DNA of 64,000 nt, taken from the NCBI GenBank assembly GCA_949825065.1, contig OX463839.1:24686212-24750211 (forward strand), written 5' to 3'. Both the position numbers and the translations under genes were made by a program. Below the pieces are notes generated by a model. That model saw only the letters and a program-made list of their open reading frames with translations. It was not told where the DNA came from and searched no databases. Source of the stretch: Odontocerum albicorne (Eukaryota > Arthropoda > Insecta > Trichoptera > Odontoceridae). Of this stretch, positions 47,795 to 59,429 are shown piece by piece (position 1 is the first letter of the stretch; each line of letters begins with the position of its first letter).

Positions 47795-47992
47795 CGACCA
47801 CCATTGCCTAGTAGGTAAGACGTCTGTTTTACAACCTGAAGGCTTAAATGTTCGAATAATTTATTTTTCAAAATGGGTTACAACTGATTTTCATTTAAAT
47901 TAGAATATTTTTTAATTGATTGAAGGAGATTGGAATATGGCAATAAACTCGCTAGATAGTATTTTATACACCGAAAGTGTAATACAATAAAT
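47795..47992 (+). mobile_element. SINE-1 copy, diverged
   Basis: Head gaccaccattgcctagtagg, weak B box (atgttcgaataat), ttgattgaaggagattggaa, caataaactcgctagatag, tail gaaagtgtaatacaataaat. Confidence 0.78.
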
Positions 47993-48341
47993 ACCCTTAA
48001 CACTTCAGATAGCTTTTTGCTTAGCAATTTATTACGTTTGAAAACAGGTCTTTAAATAATAAAAAAATTAATGAAGGCGGTAGAAGTCAAAAACTTATAT
48101 AATTAATTCGATGGAAAGTATCGTTGGATTTATTTTTCATCTGCGTTCAATCTTGTCAACGATAATTTTATTAATAAGCTTAGTTTATATTGTCGTCATA
48201 ATAATATTAAAATAATTTTCACCATAGAAACTCATCTCAAATGTACTGTGGTATCCAATATTATTACTCCAGCTTATTTATTGTACGGACAAAATGAGAT
48301 GAAAAAATAATTATGACATTATTAGCGCTCTTGAAGATAAC

Positions 48342-48512
48342 CGACATCCTTCGTAGTCCCGTTGATTAGATGGCTACCTTCCAACCAATGGTTGCGAGTT
48401 CTATTTTTCTTGGATTTCTTTTCAAAAAGGATTTCAGTCTGGTCTTCACTTAATACCTCTTTCAAATCTTTCTAGTTAGTTGGAAGAGATTGTTACATTG
48501 TGCAATCGAAAT
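48342..48512 (+). mobile_element. SINE-1 copy, 3' truncated
   Basis: Head catccttcgtagtcccgttg, B-box-like gcgagttctatttt, aaaaaggatttcagtctggt, cttcacttaatacctctttc, gttggaagagattgttaca; ends before the GCC-rich part of the body. Confidence 0.78.
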
Positions 48513-48859
48513 TCTGATTCAATCATTTTACATTTAAGCATTAAAATTTAATTCATAAAATTTTCTTAACTATAATAGATTATTTGAATGAATTTCTTTG
48601 ATGATGAAAATGTTAGAAGCATATTTAGTAGAGAAATTTATTTAAATTATAAGTCAGGTGTTTCAATTGTAAACCATAGCATGTTCAATATATTTTGAAA
48701 TATGTATGTATCCAAAATTGTTCGTTTTTTGGAAGATTCTGATACATTCTCTTTTGTTTTATAATTGTTACTATAATTTATGGGCATATACCACTCTGCC
48801 AAGCCCATTGCAGTGTTTTGAGTAAGCCCTCAGTTGTATGTCAATTAGAGCTGACAGAA

Positions 48860-48940
48860 GACGTGTTGTTTCGTTATATTCTAAAATTTTAAATATTGAA
48901 AATCAAGTATCTTTTAAAAGAAGGGAAAAGCGTGGACGAA
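48860..48940 (+). mobile_element. mariner N-terminal scrap
   Basis: gacgtgttgtttcgttatat and aaatattgaaaatcaagtat then gaaaagcgtggacgaaatta align block by block with the start of the mariner relic at 51335-51425. Only the first ~30 codons' worth remains before LINE-C. Confidence 0.5.
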
Positions 48941-49300
48941 ATTAGGTGGTCGGCAGGAGTATGGCTAAAAGATAAAACAGAGAGCTCACGTATTCGTGGT
49001 AGCCTGAGGGTCACTGACATAAATAGTAAGCGGGAAGAGCGACAGCTGAGATGATACGGGCACATAAGACGGAGACCATCAGACCATACGGTAAATCAGG
49101 AAATGTCTGTGGATCTTCCTCGACAGTCTTCTAGAGGAAGACCAAAGAACTCCTGGATGACTCAATGCTCCAAAATCCTGCAGAAAAACGGCCTAGATTA
49201 AATCGACACCCAGAACCGAAGAACATACAGCCTGAGAACGAGAAGAGCCGATCCCAACAGGCAATGAGTTGGAACAGTGCCAGGAAGAAGAAGAAGACCA
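48941..49300 (+). mobile_element. LINE-C 3' end with (GAA)n tail
   Basis: Plus-strand translation shows KTESSRIRGSLRVTDINSK, then RQLR-YGHIRRRP with one stop, then RGRPKNSWMTQCSKILQKNGL. This is a reverse-transcriptase C-terminus of the type common in RTE-like elements. It ends near caggaagaagaagaagacc, an A/G-rich tail. It differs from LINE-A and LINE-B. Confidence 0.75.
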
Positions 49301-50044
49301 CGCATTATGTCAGCTCTAGTTACTACTGATGGTCGAGGTATCAAATTTTGACTGCAACATTGTCTGGCCATGTGATTGGCGTGGTATCTATACACACTCT
49401 AACTAGCTCAGAACGAAAACTTTTAGACACATTTGTGGTATATAAAGTTAATATTGTCAACAAAAAATAAATAAGAATTATGCGCGAAAATGTATTTTTC
49501 AGTTAATTAAATTATTTTTTTAGAAACTGGATGTGGCCAATGAATTTTTTAAACATTTATATAATCAAATCTAGCAAAATATAATAATTGGACGACAGTC
49601 CTTGATTACCTCTTATGAAGAATCGTATTTTTTTTTATTTGAGAAAGTCAGTCGATCTACAATTTTGCCGGAAGCATTCGAAATAAACAAACCTATAAAT
49701 ACACTTCAAATGTCAGCTCCATTTCAGCCATTGATAACACACGAACAATAATTCATTCGTAATTACACAATAATAAAACAAACGAGCTATCCGTCGGAGA
49801 GCATGTTTGATTAATATGAATAACTTTTATTAACCGATTTCAGTAGTTTAATAACTAACTGGCTCTATTTTAATATATGCATTTTAATCTCACAATCACG
49901 GAAGTGATTGATTTGCGTACTTGATTGAGCTGTTAGATCATTTGTTGAAAATAATTATAAATAGAAGAGAGTTACTATACTAGTTTATTTTTCAAGCGTG
50001 ATTTGATAAATTCTATACCGGCTCTATAAAAAACTGAAATATAG
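49301..50044. other. AT-rich stretch, nothing recognised
   Basis: No gene or repeat family recognised. Confidence 0.4.
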
Positions 50045-50432
50045 GGATATGACAGGCTATTCCTCGTGGTCGAGTATGATTTTCAGCCATCCTATGGATG
50101 GAAAGCAACTGTGCGAGTGTTGGTTTATTGTGTGTAAGCTGTTGCACTTCAGCAAGTAGATCTAACATAAAGATCCGACGACCCTGACTTCAATGACGAT
50201 CGGCAGGTTTAATTTACAGCAGTATCTCGTTAAACAGAGTTTTATATAGCATTATTTTATGTTGCTATAAGAATTTATGATAACCAGCATATGAGCTACA
50301 GAAAAACATAAATTGTGGTGATCTAAGAGTAATACTTGTATGAAAGTGAATTCGCCAGGAATCAAATCTGAGATGACCGCTTGCTGAGCATGAATGATTA
50401 CCGTTAGACCACGGCCGCCTACAATATAAATA
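50045..50432 (-). mobile_element. SINE-3 copy, full length
   Basis: Minus-strand element of ~390 bp. The head, read on its own strand, begins ggcggccgtggtctaacggt (A box) with a B-box-like gatttgattcctgg ~40 bases on. The body follows, with tatataaaactctg, aacctgccgatcgtcat and gtgcaacagcttacacacaa. It shares these blocks with 12503-12850. Confidence 0.75.
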
Positions 50433-50519
50433 TATAGCGATACTTAAGTACATAAAGCACCATTTGTAGTTCACCTGACAACAATTTAATTCAAAATGCG
50501 GTATTATTAACAACAAATA

Positions 50520-50640
50520 TGATGACGAACTACGAGTTATGTGCTTACTTAAGTGGTTCTAAATCCAAAGGCCCGATTGATGGGGCTGAAGACAACGTTG
50601 TCTCCCAGTCACGTTCTTTAACATGTCCACTTTACCAATT
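50520..50640 (+). mobile_element. SINE-2 body fragment
   Basis: acgaactacgagttatgtgc, cttaagtggttctaaatcc, gcccgattgatggggctgaa, tgtctcccagtcacgttctt, taccaattcgc: the SINE-2 body without its head, next to a SINE-1 in the opposite orientation. Confidence 0.78.
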
Positions 50641-50642
50641 CG

Positions 50643-50862
50643 CGTATTGTATTGTTTTACACTTTCGTTGTATACAGTACTACCTGAAGGTCTTATTATC
50701 ATGGAACAATCTCTTCCAACAAACTATAAAGATGTAACGGAGATCTCAAGTGAAAACCAGACTGGAATCATTTTTAAAAATCTGAGGCTTCCAACGGGAA
50801 TTCAATCCGCAACCCCCGGATCGGAAGATAGAATTCTTAATAACTAGGTCACGGAGTACATA
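50643..50862 (-). mobile_element. SINE-1 copy
   Basis: Reverse-strand landmarks: tattgtattgttttacactt, tcgttgtatacagtactacc, aatctcttccaacaaactat, agtgaaaaccagactggaat, ggcttccaacgggaattcaa, head ending ctaggtcacggagtac. Confidence 0.88.
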
Positions 50863-50997
50863 CGAAAAAAAATAACCACAGATACTTTTCATTCTTTTTT
50901 AATTATAATAATAAAGATTTCATAAGAAGTTAGTTCTGACTACTCTCAAAAAATACACCGCGTTTTTAAAGTATAAAAAAACAAAATTGAAATTCTG

Positions 50998-51165
50998 ATG
51001 ACCTCCGTAGCCTAGTCGGTTTGACGACCCCATGGCATGCGGGTTTGATTCCCCATAGAACTCAGATATTTTAAAAAGGATTTCAGTCTGGTTTTCGATT
51101 AAGACGTCTTTAACATCTCGGTTGGTTGGAACAGATTGTCACATGGCAATAAGCCCGCCAGGCTG
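50998..51165 (+). mobile_element. SINE-1 copy
   Basis: Head gacctccgtagcctagtcgg, B box gggtttgattcccc, aaaggatttcagtctggttt, gttggttggaacagattgtc, gcaataagcccgccagg; stops there without the tacaata tail. Confidence 0.85.
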
Positions 51166-51334
51166 AAAAACATAAAATGCAGTACGAACTTATTTACCTT
51201 GGGCTGCCCACAGTGATTTCTTCTGCACTCCGTCAGTTAACCAAAGGAGTATACATTCACGCATACGTTTTTTCGCCCTGAACAAGTTAGAGCGTTCAAA
51301 GACAGATACCATGCCAGGCACACTCAGCGCACCG

Positions 51335-51970
51335 CACAAACGACGTGTATCGTTATATTTGGAAAAGTTCAAAATTGAAAATCGCGCGGTTATCAAGTTT
51401 TTTCCAAAAGACGCGAAAAGCCTGGCGAAAATTAAACGACGTTTAAATGCTGTCTAGAAGAACGAAGAACCTTTTTCGATATATTTTACAGTGAAAGATT
51501 GAGCTAAACAGTCTTACTTTGACCGATAATCAATTGAAAAAGGTTGACCACCAGATCCACTCACTCCAGAAAGAGTTGCATAAGTGCAAGTGTTACAATA
51601 CAAAATACTAAAATCAAAAGAAATAGCTGAAAGCTGTTTGCTTACAAAAAACATAGTGTTTCGAATTCTGAACGATCATCTTGGTATAAGGTAAGCGCAA
51701 GATGGATGCCAAAATTCTTCAGTGCTGCCTGTAGGCAACGGCGTGTTAAATGCTGTAATGAATAATATAATGCTCTACGATAGGAAAGAAAAAGAAGTAA
51801 TTTTGTCAAATGGCACAGAAGATGAAATTATGGTATTTTACCACGATCCTCTGTCGAAAAACGACTCGACGAAGTTGCGCAGTCCGGATCACCACGGCCC
51901 AAAAAAGTTAGGATGACTCAAAAAGTTTATGGCATAATTTTTTGAAGTTGTCATAGATATGTACTAATTG
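51335..51970 (+). mobile_element. mariner relic, heavily mutated
   Basis: Three frames together give ordered mariner blocks: an N-terminal ENRAVIKFF near 51380, a DPLTPERVA remnant, VFRILNDHLGIR and ARWMPKFFSAACRQRRVKCCNE around 51655-51760, then DEIMVFYHDPLSKNDSTKLRSPDHHGPKK at ~51810-51910, the first catalytic region. The later DDE residues are lost. The terminal repeats were not found. Confidence 0.65.
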
Positions 51971-52719
51971 ACTTACAAGAGAGAAACGTCACGGTTGCTT
52001 GCAAGTAGTATGTGTCATTAATGTGCAAATAAAGGATGCCATAAAAATAAAACGTCGAGAAAAGATATCAACAGGCGTAAGGTTATTGCACAGTACACAC
52101 TTATGTTGCTTCAAAGGTAACCATTCAACACTGTGGTGTCTAAGAATTGAATCACCCACCCTAAAATCATGACTTGGCCTCTAGAGACCCCTATTTTTTT
52201 ATTTTCAAAACGTTCGATTTGCGTGAGAAAAAAATGTGACGAAGAGGTGATCTCTGCAGTGTTTCACCATTTCGAAAACAAAACTTCAGAATATTTTTTC
52301 AGTGGTAATGCCTACTATTATAATATGTACAAAAGAAGTATAACATTGTACAATACAATACAATGTGACATACTTCACTGAAGTTCCAAAGCGTGTCAAA
52401 CTTTCATGGTCAGTTTTTGTTGAATATTTATTTCATTGTCAATCACATACATTGCACTAAGCATTTAAAATGCTCACAGACCGTGGCGAAACTGCATTTT
52501 CTAAATCATTGTTGGTTAATTCACGAGCGTATTGGAGGCACGCAGATCACACTTCCAGTTTTTATTTACTATACATGTTGAATAAAAATATTAATATCTA
52601 ATGGTTTTGTTGATTTCTCTCCACTCTCTAATAATATGACTGGAATATTTAACACAATTATAATAAATTGAACTATCTTTCCTATATAGACAATCCAGTC
52701 ACAATATGATACATATTAA
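51971..52719. other. Mostly unassigned; SINE-1 tail at 52320-52366
   Basis: The only recognised item is a SINE-1-like tail (ttgtacaatacaatacaatg). Confidence 0.4.
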
Positions 52720-53352
52720 ACATATCATCACGCCATTTACATGCTGGGAACAGAGCACCAAACGTTCATATCTCGACACACATACGAGTATATCCCCTAT
52801 TCCACATCCATACTCTTTTTCAAACAGCTTCTATCATCTTTTACTTCTTACTTTCCTTCATCAAAATATATTTTATTTGATCCAATCATACTTTACTTGA
52901 TCTTTCTTTACCACGCTTTCTACTCACATTTGCACTATAAATTTGTTTTGATACTCTTTCCTCATTCATTCGTTTCACGTGCCCAAACCATATCAGAGTG
53001 CTCTTAAGCCTTAAGTTCACATACATCCTTCATCAATGTATTTTGTAGTATGTTGTCATCCTATGTATCCCTCATCAATGTATTTTGTAGTATGTTGTCA
53101 TCCTAGTGCACGGATTTCTACAGCATTGATTCGACTCCTTTTAGTATTTTTCCACATCCAAGTTTCAATTCCATAGATTAAATATGGTTTTAAAATACTG
53201 TTGTGCACTATCATCTACGAAGATTTCGATACTGCCAGGTTCGAGTATGTATGTTTTAGTGTCCCATTGACTTTGTTTCCTATCACTATACGGCGTTAGA
53301 TATCACTCATACATTTTCCATCGCCTGAGAAAATACTACCTTAAGCAATATA
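52720..53352 (-). mobile_element. LINE-A 3' fragment with internal duplication
   Basis: Minus-strand copy from the 3' end (catcacgccatttacatgct) through cgtgcccaaaccatatcaga (RWFGH) to catcgcctgagaaaatacta (FSDDG region). A 42-bp segment (catcaatgtattttgtagta...) is duplicated at 53031 and 53073. A TACGAGTA at 52783 sits where other copies read differently. Confidence 0.84.
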
Positions 53353-55439
53353 ATAAATACAATTTTTAAAAAATTAAGTCGATTTAAAGTTCATATACGT
53401 AATGTAAAAAATATCACAATCGATCTATGAGTGAAAAACTTCTCCGAAGAAAGAAGTTACTAAATATTCTTTGACGCGGTAAACATATGCAATTTAGCAA
53501 ATTAAATCTGTCACGTAAAAGACAACAAAAAAACACATTATATACAGTTTCATCATCCAAAAACCGAATTTTTAGTTTAAAAAATCAATGTAGTATCAGA
53601 AAGAGATATCTCAATCTGTCTTTCTCTTATGATTAATTAAAGTTTGTCGTGTTTTTCTTAAATATATAATTATATAATATTTGACTTAATTTATATGTAG
53701 AAAACAACCGTTCTTGAATGGTGTATTTTTGTAATACTCGTATTAAGAAGTGATGAATATTAATCGACATCAAAATCTCCTAGCCGCAAGTCGTGTGATA
53801 GTAGAGATTTGTTCAAACAGCAACCAAGTTATTATTAAATAGTCGCGTCTTTTACCTTTTCGGTCATCGGCGTTTTTTTTTTACATATTTCGATTTTTTT
53901 CTACAAAAAATGTAGTTTTAAACGGCCATAATTGAATAATTATATTTTCTAGAATGTCCTAAATTTACCTATAGCTACTTAAGATTAATGTTTCCTACGA
54001 AAAATAAAACAGGTTTTAAAAACACATTAAGTTCTTGTCTCCAAGCCGGCTGTTGCCATAAAAATGAAATCTGTATGTGTTTTATAAAAAAAGCCTAATT
54101 ATTTGCCATCGGCTTATTGCGTTGACAGGGACTACAAGGCCAATTTATTACTTTCTCAGTATTCAAAACTGTCAAACTAACTCGAGCTATTTGTCACTAA
54201 TCTTTGTCTAATGTGCCTTAAGTAAACTAGTACGTCTCCTTTTTAGTTTGAAACTTCCTTGAATACTTCCCACGACTTTCTTGTGCTTACAAACATCATG
54301 TGATATTATCATTAAAATGGTTTCTTCACTAAATAAAATATTTTTTGTTAGTCACTAATATCTTAAACTACTTTTCTGTTTCTAAGAATTACTTAATTTA
54401 AATATATTTTCTTGGATTTGCTTCAGTACTTTTCTGGTAAAGAGTATTTCGCTATGCAATATGTCTTCAAAAACGCCATGTATAATATGTTTAATAAATT
54501 CAAAGCAAATATATACTGAGATTAAAACCAAGAAGTATATAATTGATAACTCTCTCTACTATGCACAATATTACGCCTAAGATTTTGTATTATACTTGTA
54601 CCCTGCCATCAATTTCAGTAACCACTGTCTATCATTAGTGACTATTAACAAATATTCATTTTTTGTGAAATATACAATAGATAATTATTAATTAATGCTA
54701 TGGTAATACATTGTTACGCTTGCTAACAAAATGGAAACCACCGTGTACAACCAACTAAGATATTAGCTGTTTGACACAAACGACATAATAATTTTCTAAA
54801 TATGTCCTTATAAGAGACCTAGAAAAGAAAACATGTATTATTTAATTAGAAACAACTATGAAATATATCGTATTTCTCTTACGTCAAATAACATGACTTA
54901 ATATGGTGGCTTATTAAACCCAATCGATATAATGATTTGAAATGTCACTTTGAATGTAAAATCTAAGAATGGTTACTTAATGAAACATCAAATGTATCGT
55001 TTAAGGAAATGAGCAGAAAAATTATTTCAAAATACACTGTGTGTATGTTGAAAGACACGTCAAATGTGGGAAGGTGAATCTTATTTTTAGCAGCGAAAAT
55101 GATTAGTCAATATTCGCGATACAATGCAGAGAAATGATTAGTCAGTTGAGCAAGCTACTCGTATTGTTGGGGATTTTTAAGACATATTGGGATCAATTAT
55201 TTTACATTTTTCGTAAATTTCTGGACTCAAGTTAGTTTCCAATGTAGTTGCTAGGCTGATTGATATATTGTGATAAATATTGATGTATTACTCGGCTTAT
55301 AAAAAGTATATAGCCGGTATATTCTCGTGAACGGAATTAATCCAAACGTTGTCCCTTTATATTCAAATCTTTTCAAGGAAGGTCTCCATTATATGTTTCG
55401 GATTTGTGTCTAATTTTTCAGAAAAGATTCAAAATTTTA
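53353..55439. other. AT-rich stretch, nothing recognised
   Basis: Over 2 kb without a recognisable gene or family. Confidence 0.45.
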
Positions 55440-55760
55440 AGGGATCTGATATTTATTGAATAAATTGATTGTCCAAAATCGATCCAATAGGGTGGGTTAT
55501 TATGACAGGGTTTTTAACGTTCATTTTCCTATAGTGTAAAATGGCTGCCTCTAAGTGTTCGATATATGGGTAGCATGTGCGGCTGCACGGGGACACTTCA
55601 AGACAACCCTTTTTGGGAAGTCTTATCAACATTTATGATTATATATGAACACTACAGTCTACTTACCCGTAAAGCCAAATGTGTTACTATCGCAAATTGG
55701 AGGATCTGCAAGAATTTCTTCATGAATCCACTTCTACTGGTGAATTTCTACGGCTTTCTT
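55440..55760 (+). mobile_element. Repeat family LINE-E, copy 2
   Basis: Shares aaatcgatccaatag, cttcaagacaaccctttttgg, tttatgatt, gccaaatgtgttact and attggaggatctgcaa with 28090-28460. The 105-codon frame at 55566-55883 is a chance frame across it. Confidence 0.6.
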
Positions 55761-57689
55761 GATCAAAACGTTTATTCTATTACATGTTTGCCCATTTTCC
55801 CGTTTAGTTTAACGAACATCAATTGCACTAAATTAGCAAAAAATATATATTTGTTTATTTATTTCTGTCATGTATGTGAATAATTTCTTTATAAGTGGCA
55901 ATTTATATTCAATACATTTCATATCAGTGACAGCTTATTTTAACAAAAAATGTTAATAAAATATCCTACTAAAATAAATAATTTATCTCAAGTATTATTT
56001 TTAATTTGAACAAGTTCACTTTTTGCTTGAAATTTTCGAGCGTATTATTTACCTTAGTCGTAAAATATTTTAAATAACGATATAATTATGATATTATTTA
56101 AGATATGATATTCTGTTTAAAAACAATAATCACTCGTTAATGGAAGAAGTACAAAAACTAGATATGGTTTTCAAGGAACGAATAATAATGATATACATTT
56201 ATTGATCGACTTATTGACATATGAGAATCATATTTCTCTGAGTCAATCAATATATTATAAAACCAAATTGCCATAAAATAAATATTGTGGAAATGACTAA
56301 TATTATGAAACATTATTTAATACTTCATTGTACAGTGTTCATTATAACGAGATCTTTGGCAAGTGGCAATCTCTTTCAACCATAGAATTTTTAACAAAGT
56401 CTTGTGGGAACGGTGATGAACATTATTTATGTAGAGAAAAAAACATGCAATACCATAATAATAATAAAAAACAAATATAACAAACTCATCGATGGCAAGG
56501 AGAAAGAAAGAGAGAGCTTAAGAAAATGGTGAAAGAAACCCCTGCTAATCACACTACGTCACTGAAGAGGTGTAAGATTTGTATATTTGTTTTTTTGGTA
56601 AGTCAATGACGGTGCGACTTTCGTAAAAACTGGTAGCTAGTTCTAGAGTCGAAGAGCATAGACAGTAAAATACGTGAAAACCAAGAGCGGTGAACTGGAA
56701 AAACCAAAAAAATAGAAATAGAAAAGTTGGTAAATATTTTCGACAACCTATGAGGAGTCGTCGAAACAGTTAAGAAAGTTATGAATATATTTAACAATAC
56801 GTGAGCACTTCGATATGGTCTTACATTCAACTAGTTGAGCGATGTACGAGCATGGTAATGTGAAATACAATCGTATTTTTGTGGATTGAATTTGAAACGT
56901 TCTCAAATATTTCGTAATCGTCGAAGTTTCATAAAAACAAACAAGATAAAAAAAACATTTTGTCAAAAACTCAGACATGATATTAAAGTCAATTAAAGTC
57001 GTGATATTCAAAAAATTCTCACAATTAAAAAATAACGTCAACCAGAATGACTTATGTTCATGATTCCATGACATGATGTTTTCATAAACAATGATTTTAA
57101 TAAGGAGAGATTTCGATGAATTGAGATAAGCAAGTGTAATTATGTTAAACATTAAAAACGAAAAATAACTGAATAGCATCTCACATTTGAGAAGTAACCT
57201 GAATTGAAATCCGCCTTTTCTTTTGCATTTCATTAAATAAAATTAGAATTGAATATTTATAATTGGTTTTTCAAAAAATGTATAGATAACATATTTCCAC
57301 ATGATTTTCATAATAACCAAGTTCCATAAAAATAAGAAACTGCATTTAAGTTAAATTCATGACAGAAAACAAGTTAATAATTTACAGCTGTAGAATAGAA
57401 TAAAATGAAAACATGATTTTTTTCCGAGTCCATACGATTTTTTTTTAATTTGCACTTTTCAACAAAATATTACCAAGGTCAGTGCAATCCACAACCTCGG
57501 TGTTACAAAGAAAAATGTGAATATAGTTTTTATAGTATTGATATGTCTCAATGAATTTTTTTAACATTCATTGATTTATTTAGTTCCATGTAGTGGCTAA
57601 ACTCAGTCTAATAGCCTAAGAAAATCAATTGAAAAATATGTGTATTAAAAAAAATCATTTAGTTCACAAAGTTGTAAAGGGAATTAACA
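55761..57689. other. AT-rich stretch with one SINE-1 scrap
   Basis: At 56325-56390 a minus-strand SINE-1 scrap (ggcaagtggcaatctctttc). The 161-codon minus-strand frame at 56748-57233 is Phe/Ile/Lys-rich, with no motif; not called as a gene. Confidence 0.4.
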
Positions 57690-57962
57690 ACTTTACAATC
57701 AAGGAATTTGTATTGTATAATAGTTTCATAACACACCTTGTAGCCATCTCTTTCAACCAGTAAGAATAATGTTATAGAGAACTTGTACTGTATAATAGTT
57801 TCATAACACACCTTGTAGCCATCTCTTTCAACCAGTAAGAATAATGTTATAGAGAACTTAAGTGAAAACCAGACTTTTTCAATAAAAAGGGTACCATCAG
57901 GGATCGAGTCCACAACCTCAGGTTGCAAGACATGCGTCTTATCATCTAGATCTCGGTACGTA
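57690..57962 (-). mobile_element. SINE-1 with internal 75-bp duplication
   Basis: Minus-strand SINE-1 whose 3' portion is present twice in tandem: ttgtattgtataatagtttc at 57708 and ttgtactgtataatagtttc at 57783, period 75 bp, nearly identical. The rest follows: aagtgaaaaccagacttttt, aagggtaccatcagggatcg, head ending tctagatctcggtac. Confidence 0.85.
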
Positions 57963-58558
57963 TGATATACTCACGCTCTACATTTCAAATGCAAACATTT
58001 AATTTCTTTTAAAATAAACTCAATAGTATTTTGTTCCAGTAAACAAGAGGATATATATGATTTTCAATATCAATTCAAAATTCAAACACCTGTGTCAAAA
58101 TAAAAAAAATGGGTATAACAAGCATGGGCGTTTCATAAAAATATTATAAATATAAATGAAATGCTCGATCCCTAAAAATGAAAGAGGAAATCACTTACAA
58201 AAGGAAAAATACACAAAATCCAACTGCTCACCATCTGTTCCAAATGTTACTAATAGCCTGAACGGATTTCATTATACATATTTCAAAAGACAATCTGCGC
58301 TACAAAAGAACAAAAGCTTATATTAGACAAATAAACATAAAAAATAGTAAGTTTCGGCAAAAAGATGAAAAGATCATATTAGGAGCATCACTTTCATCTC
58401 ATTTCGTTCAAGATTCAATATAAACATAACATATTGCGTGAAAGCAAAACCACAAAAAAGCTAACGGTCTTGTGGTATGGCGAGAATATTAATTTTTGTT
58501 TTTTACTTCGTGATGAACGTAGTTATATATTATATTTGCAAGACACTTTCCCTTAATC
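57963..58558. other. AT-rich stretch, nothing recognised
   Basis: No feature seen. Confidence 0.4.
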
Positions 58559-58600
58559 TAGGGGTCAGCAAACTTTTTAAGAATTCGTGATTATCAAATA
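58559..58600. mobile_element. Solitary hAT-like terminus
   Basis: taggggtcagcaaacttttt followed by aagaattcgtgattat closely follows the common terminal sequence of hAT elements (cagggGTCaGCAAaCTTTTT type). I found no partner end downstream, so it is probably a deletion remnant. Confidence 0.5.
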
Positions 58601-58984
58601 AAAAAAATTTAACAAATAGAATATCATATTAATTTAATGTTCTTTACCTAGTTAGGTAAGGAACGTGAATTGAGTGGTAAATTTTAGACATTTTTTTCTT
58701 ATTCAAATTGATAAAAGTTTTTCTCAAATTCATAGATGGAAAAGTTTTTCTGTTTATTGAGAATTTCTATTAAAAAAACAGACGTATCGTTGAAAATATA
58801 TCAAGTCGGTAAAATGGGTATTTTATGGTTGAAACAAGTTTAAAAACATCAATTTCGCAAAACTTCGTAATAACTTGTTACATATTCTCAAACATCTCGA
58901 AACAAGTAGAATGTTAGCTGGATCTTTTGTTATACATTATAATGTAAAGTTAATTTCTTCAAAATATTATAGTTTTGACAATAC

Positions 58985-59060
58985 AAGCCGTGGTGTGTGT
59001 AGTTAGCGGTTGACACCCTAGCATTCCGGTTTAATTAACTGAAAGTTCTGGACTGATTTT
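58985..59060 (+). mobile_element. SINE head fragment
   Basis: agccgtggtgtgtgtagtta and ggtttaattaactg, then tctggactgattttac: the same arrangement as the 299-385 scrap. Confidence 0.4.
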
Positions 59061-59084
59061 ACTTTCAAACTTTTTATAATCTGG

Positions 59085-59405
59085 TTATTTTAAGATGTCA
59101 AAGCCGAAAAAGATATGGAAGAGCAGAACTATCACATTCACGGCAAAAACGCGCTTAGTCAAATCTCTCGTCTTCGCAATATTCACGTATGGCGCGGAGC
59201 AAGTCCTTCAATTCTTTGGGTCCATTGCTTGAGACCAAGGAGATAGTTTGGAGTGGCTTGTGGTTACTGAAAGTGTGGAAGGACGACGCATAAGAGTCCC
59301 AATGCGATGGACTGACCAAGTGAGAGATGCAACTGGACTGGAGCGCAGAAATGGATGGAGAGGAGTCGTCGGAGGCTATCATGGGAGTCACGATGCTCAG
59401 TTAGG
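59085..59405 (+). mobile_element. LINE-D reverse-transcriptase C-terminal fragment
   Basis: Plus-strand translation gives SKPKKIWKSRTITFTAKTRLVKSLVFAIFTYGAE, then after a deletion and a frame change SLEWLVVTESVEGRRIRVPMRWTDQVRDATGLE and GWRGVVGGYHGSHDAQLG. This is a fourth non-LTR lineage. The reading frame drawn on the minus strand at 59155-59391 is its antisense. Confidence 0.78.
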
Positions 59406-59429
59406 GTGAGTTATGAAAAATTAGAGCGA

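Noticed and set aside
56748..57233. 161-codon minus-strand frame as a gene
   Set aside because: Composition (Phe, Ile, Leu, Lys, Ser) is what AT-rich DNA gives by chance; no domain, no homologous repeat and no splice context recognised.
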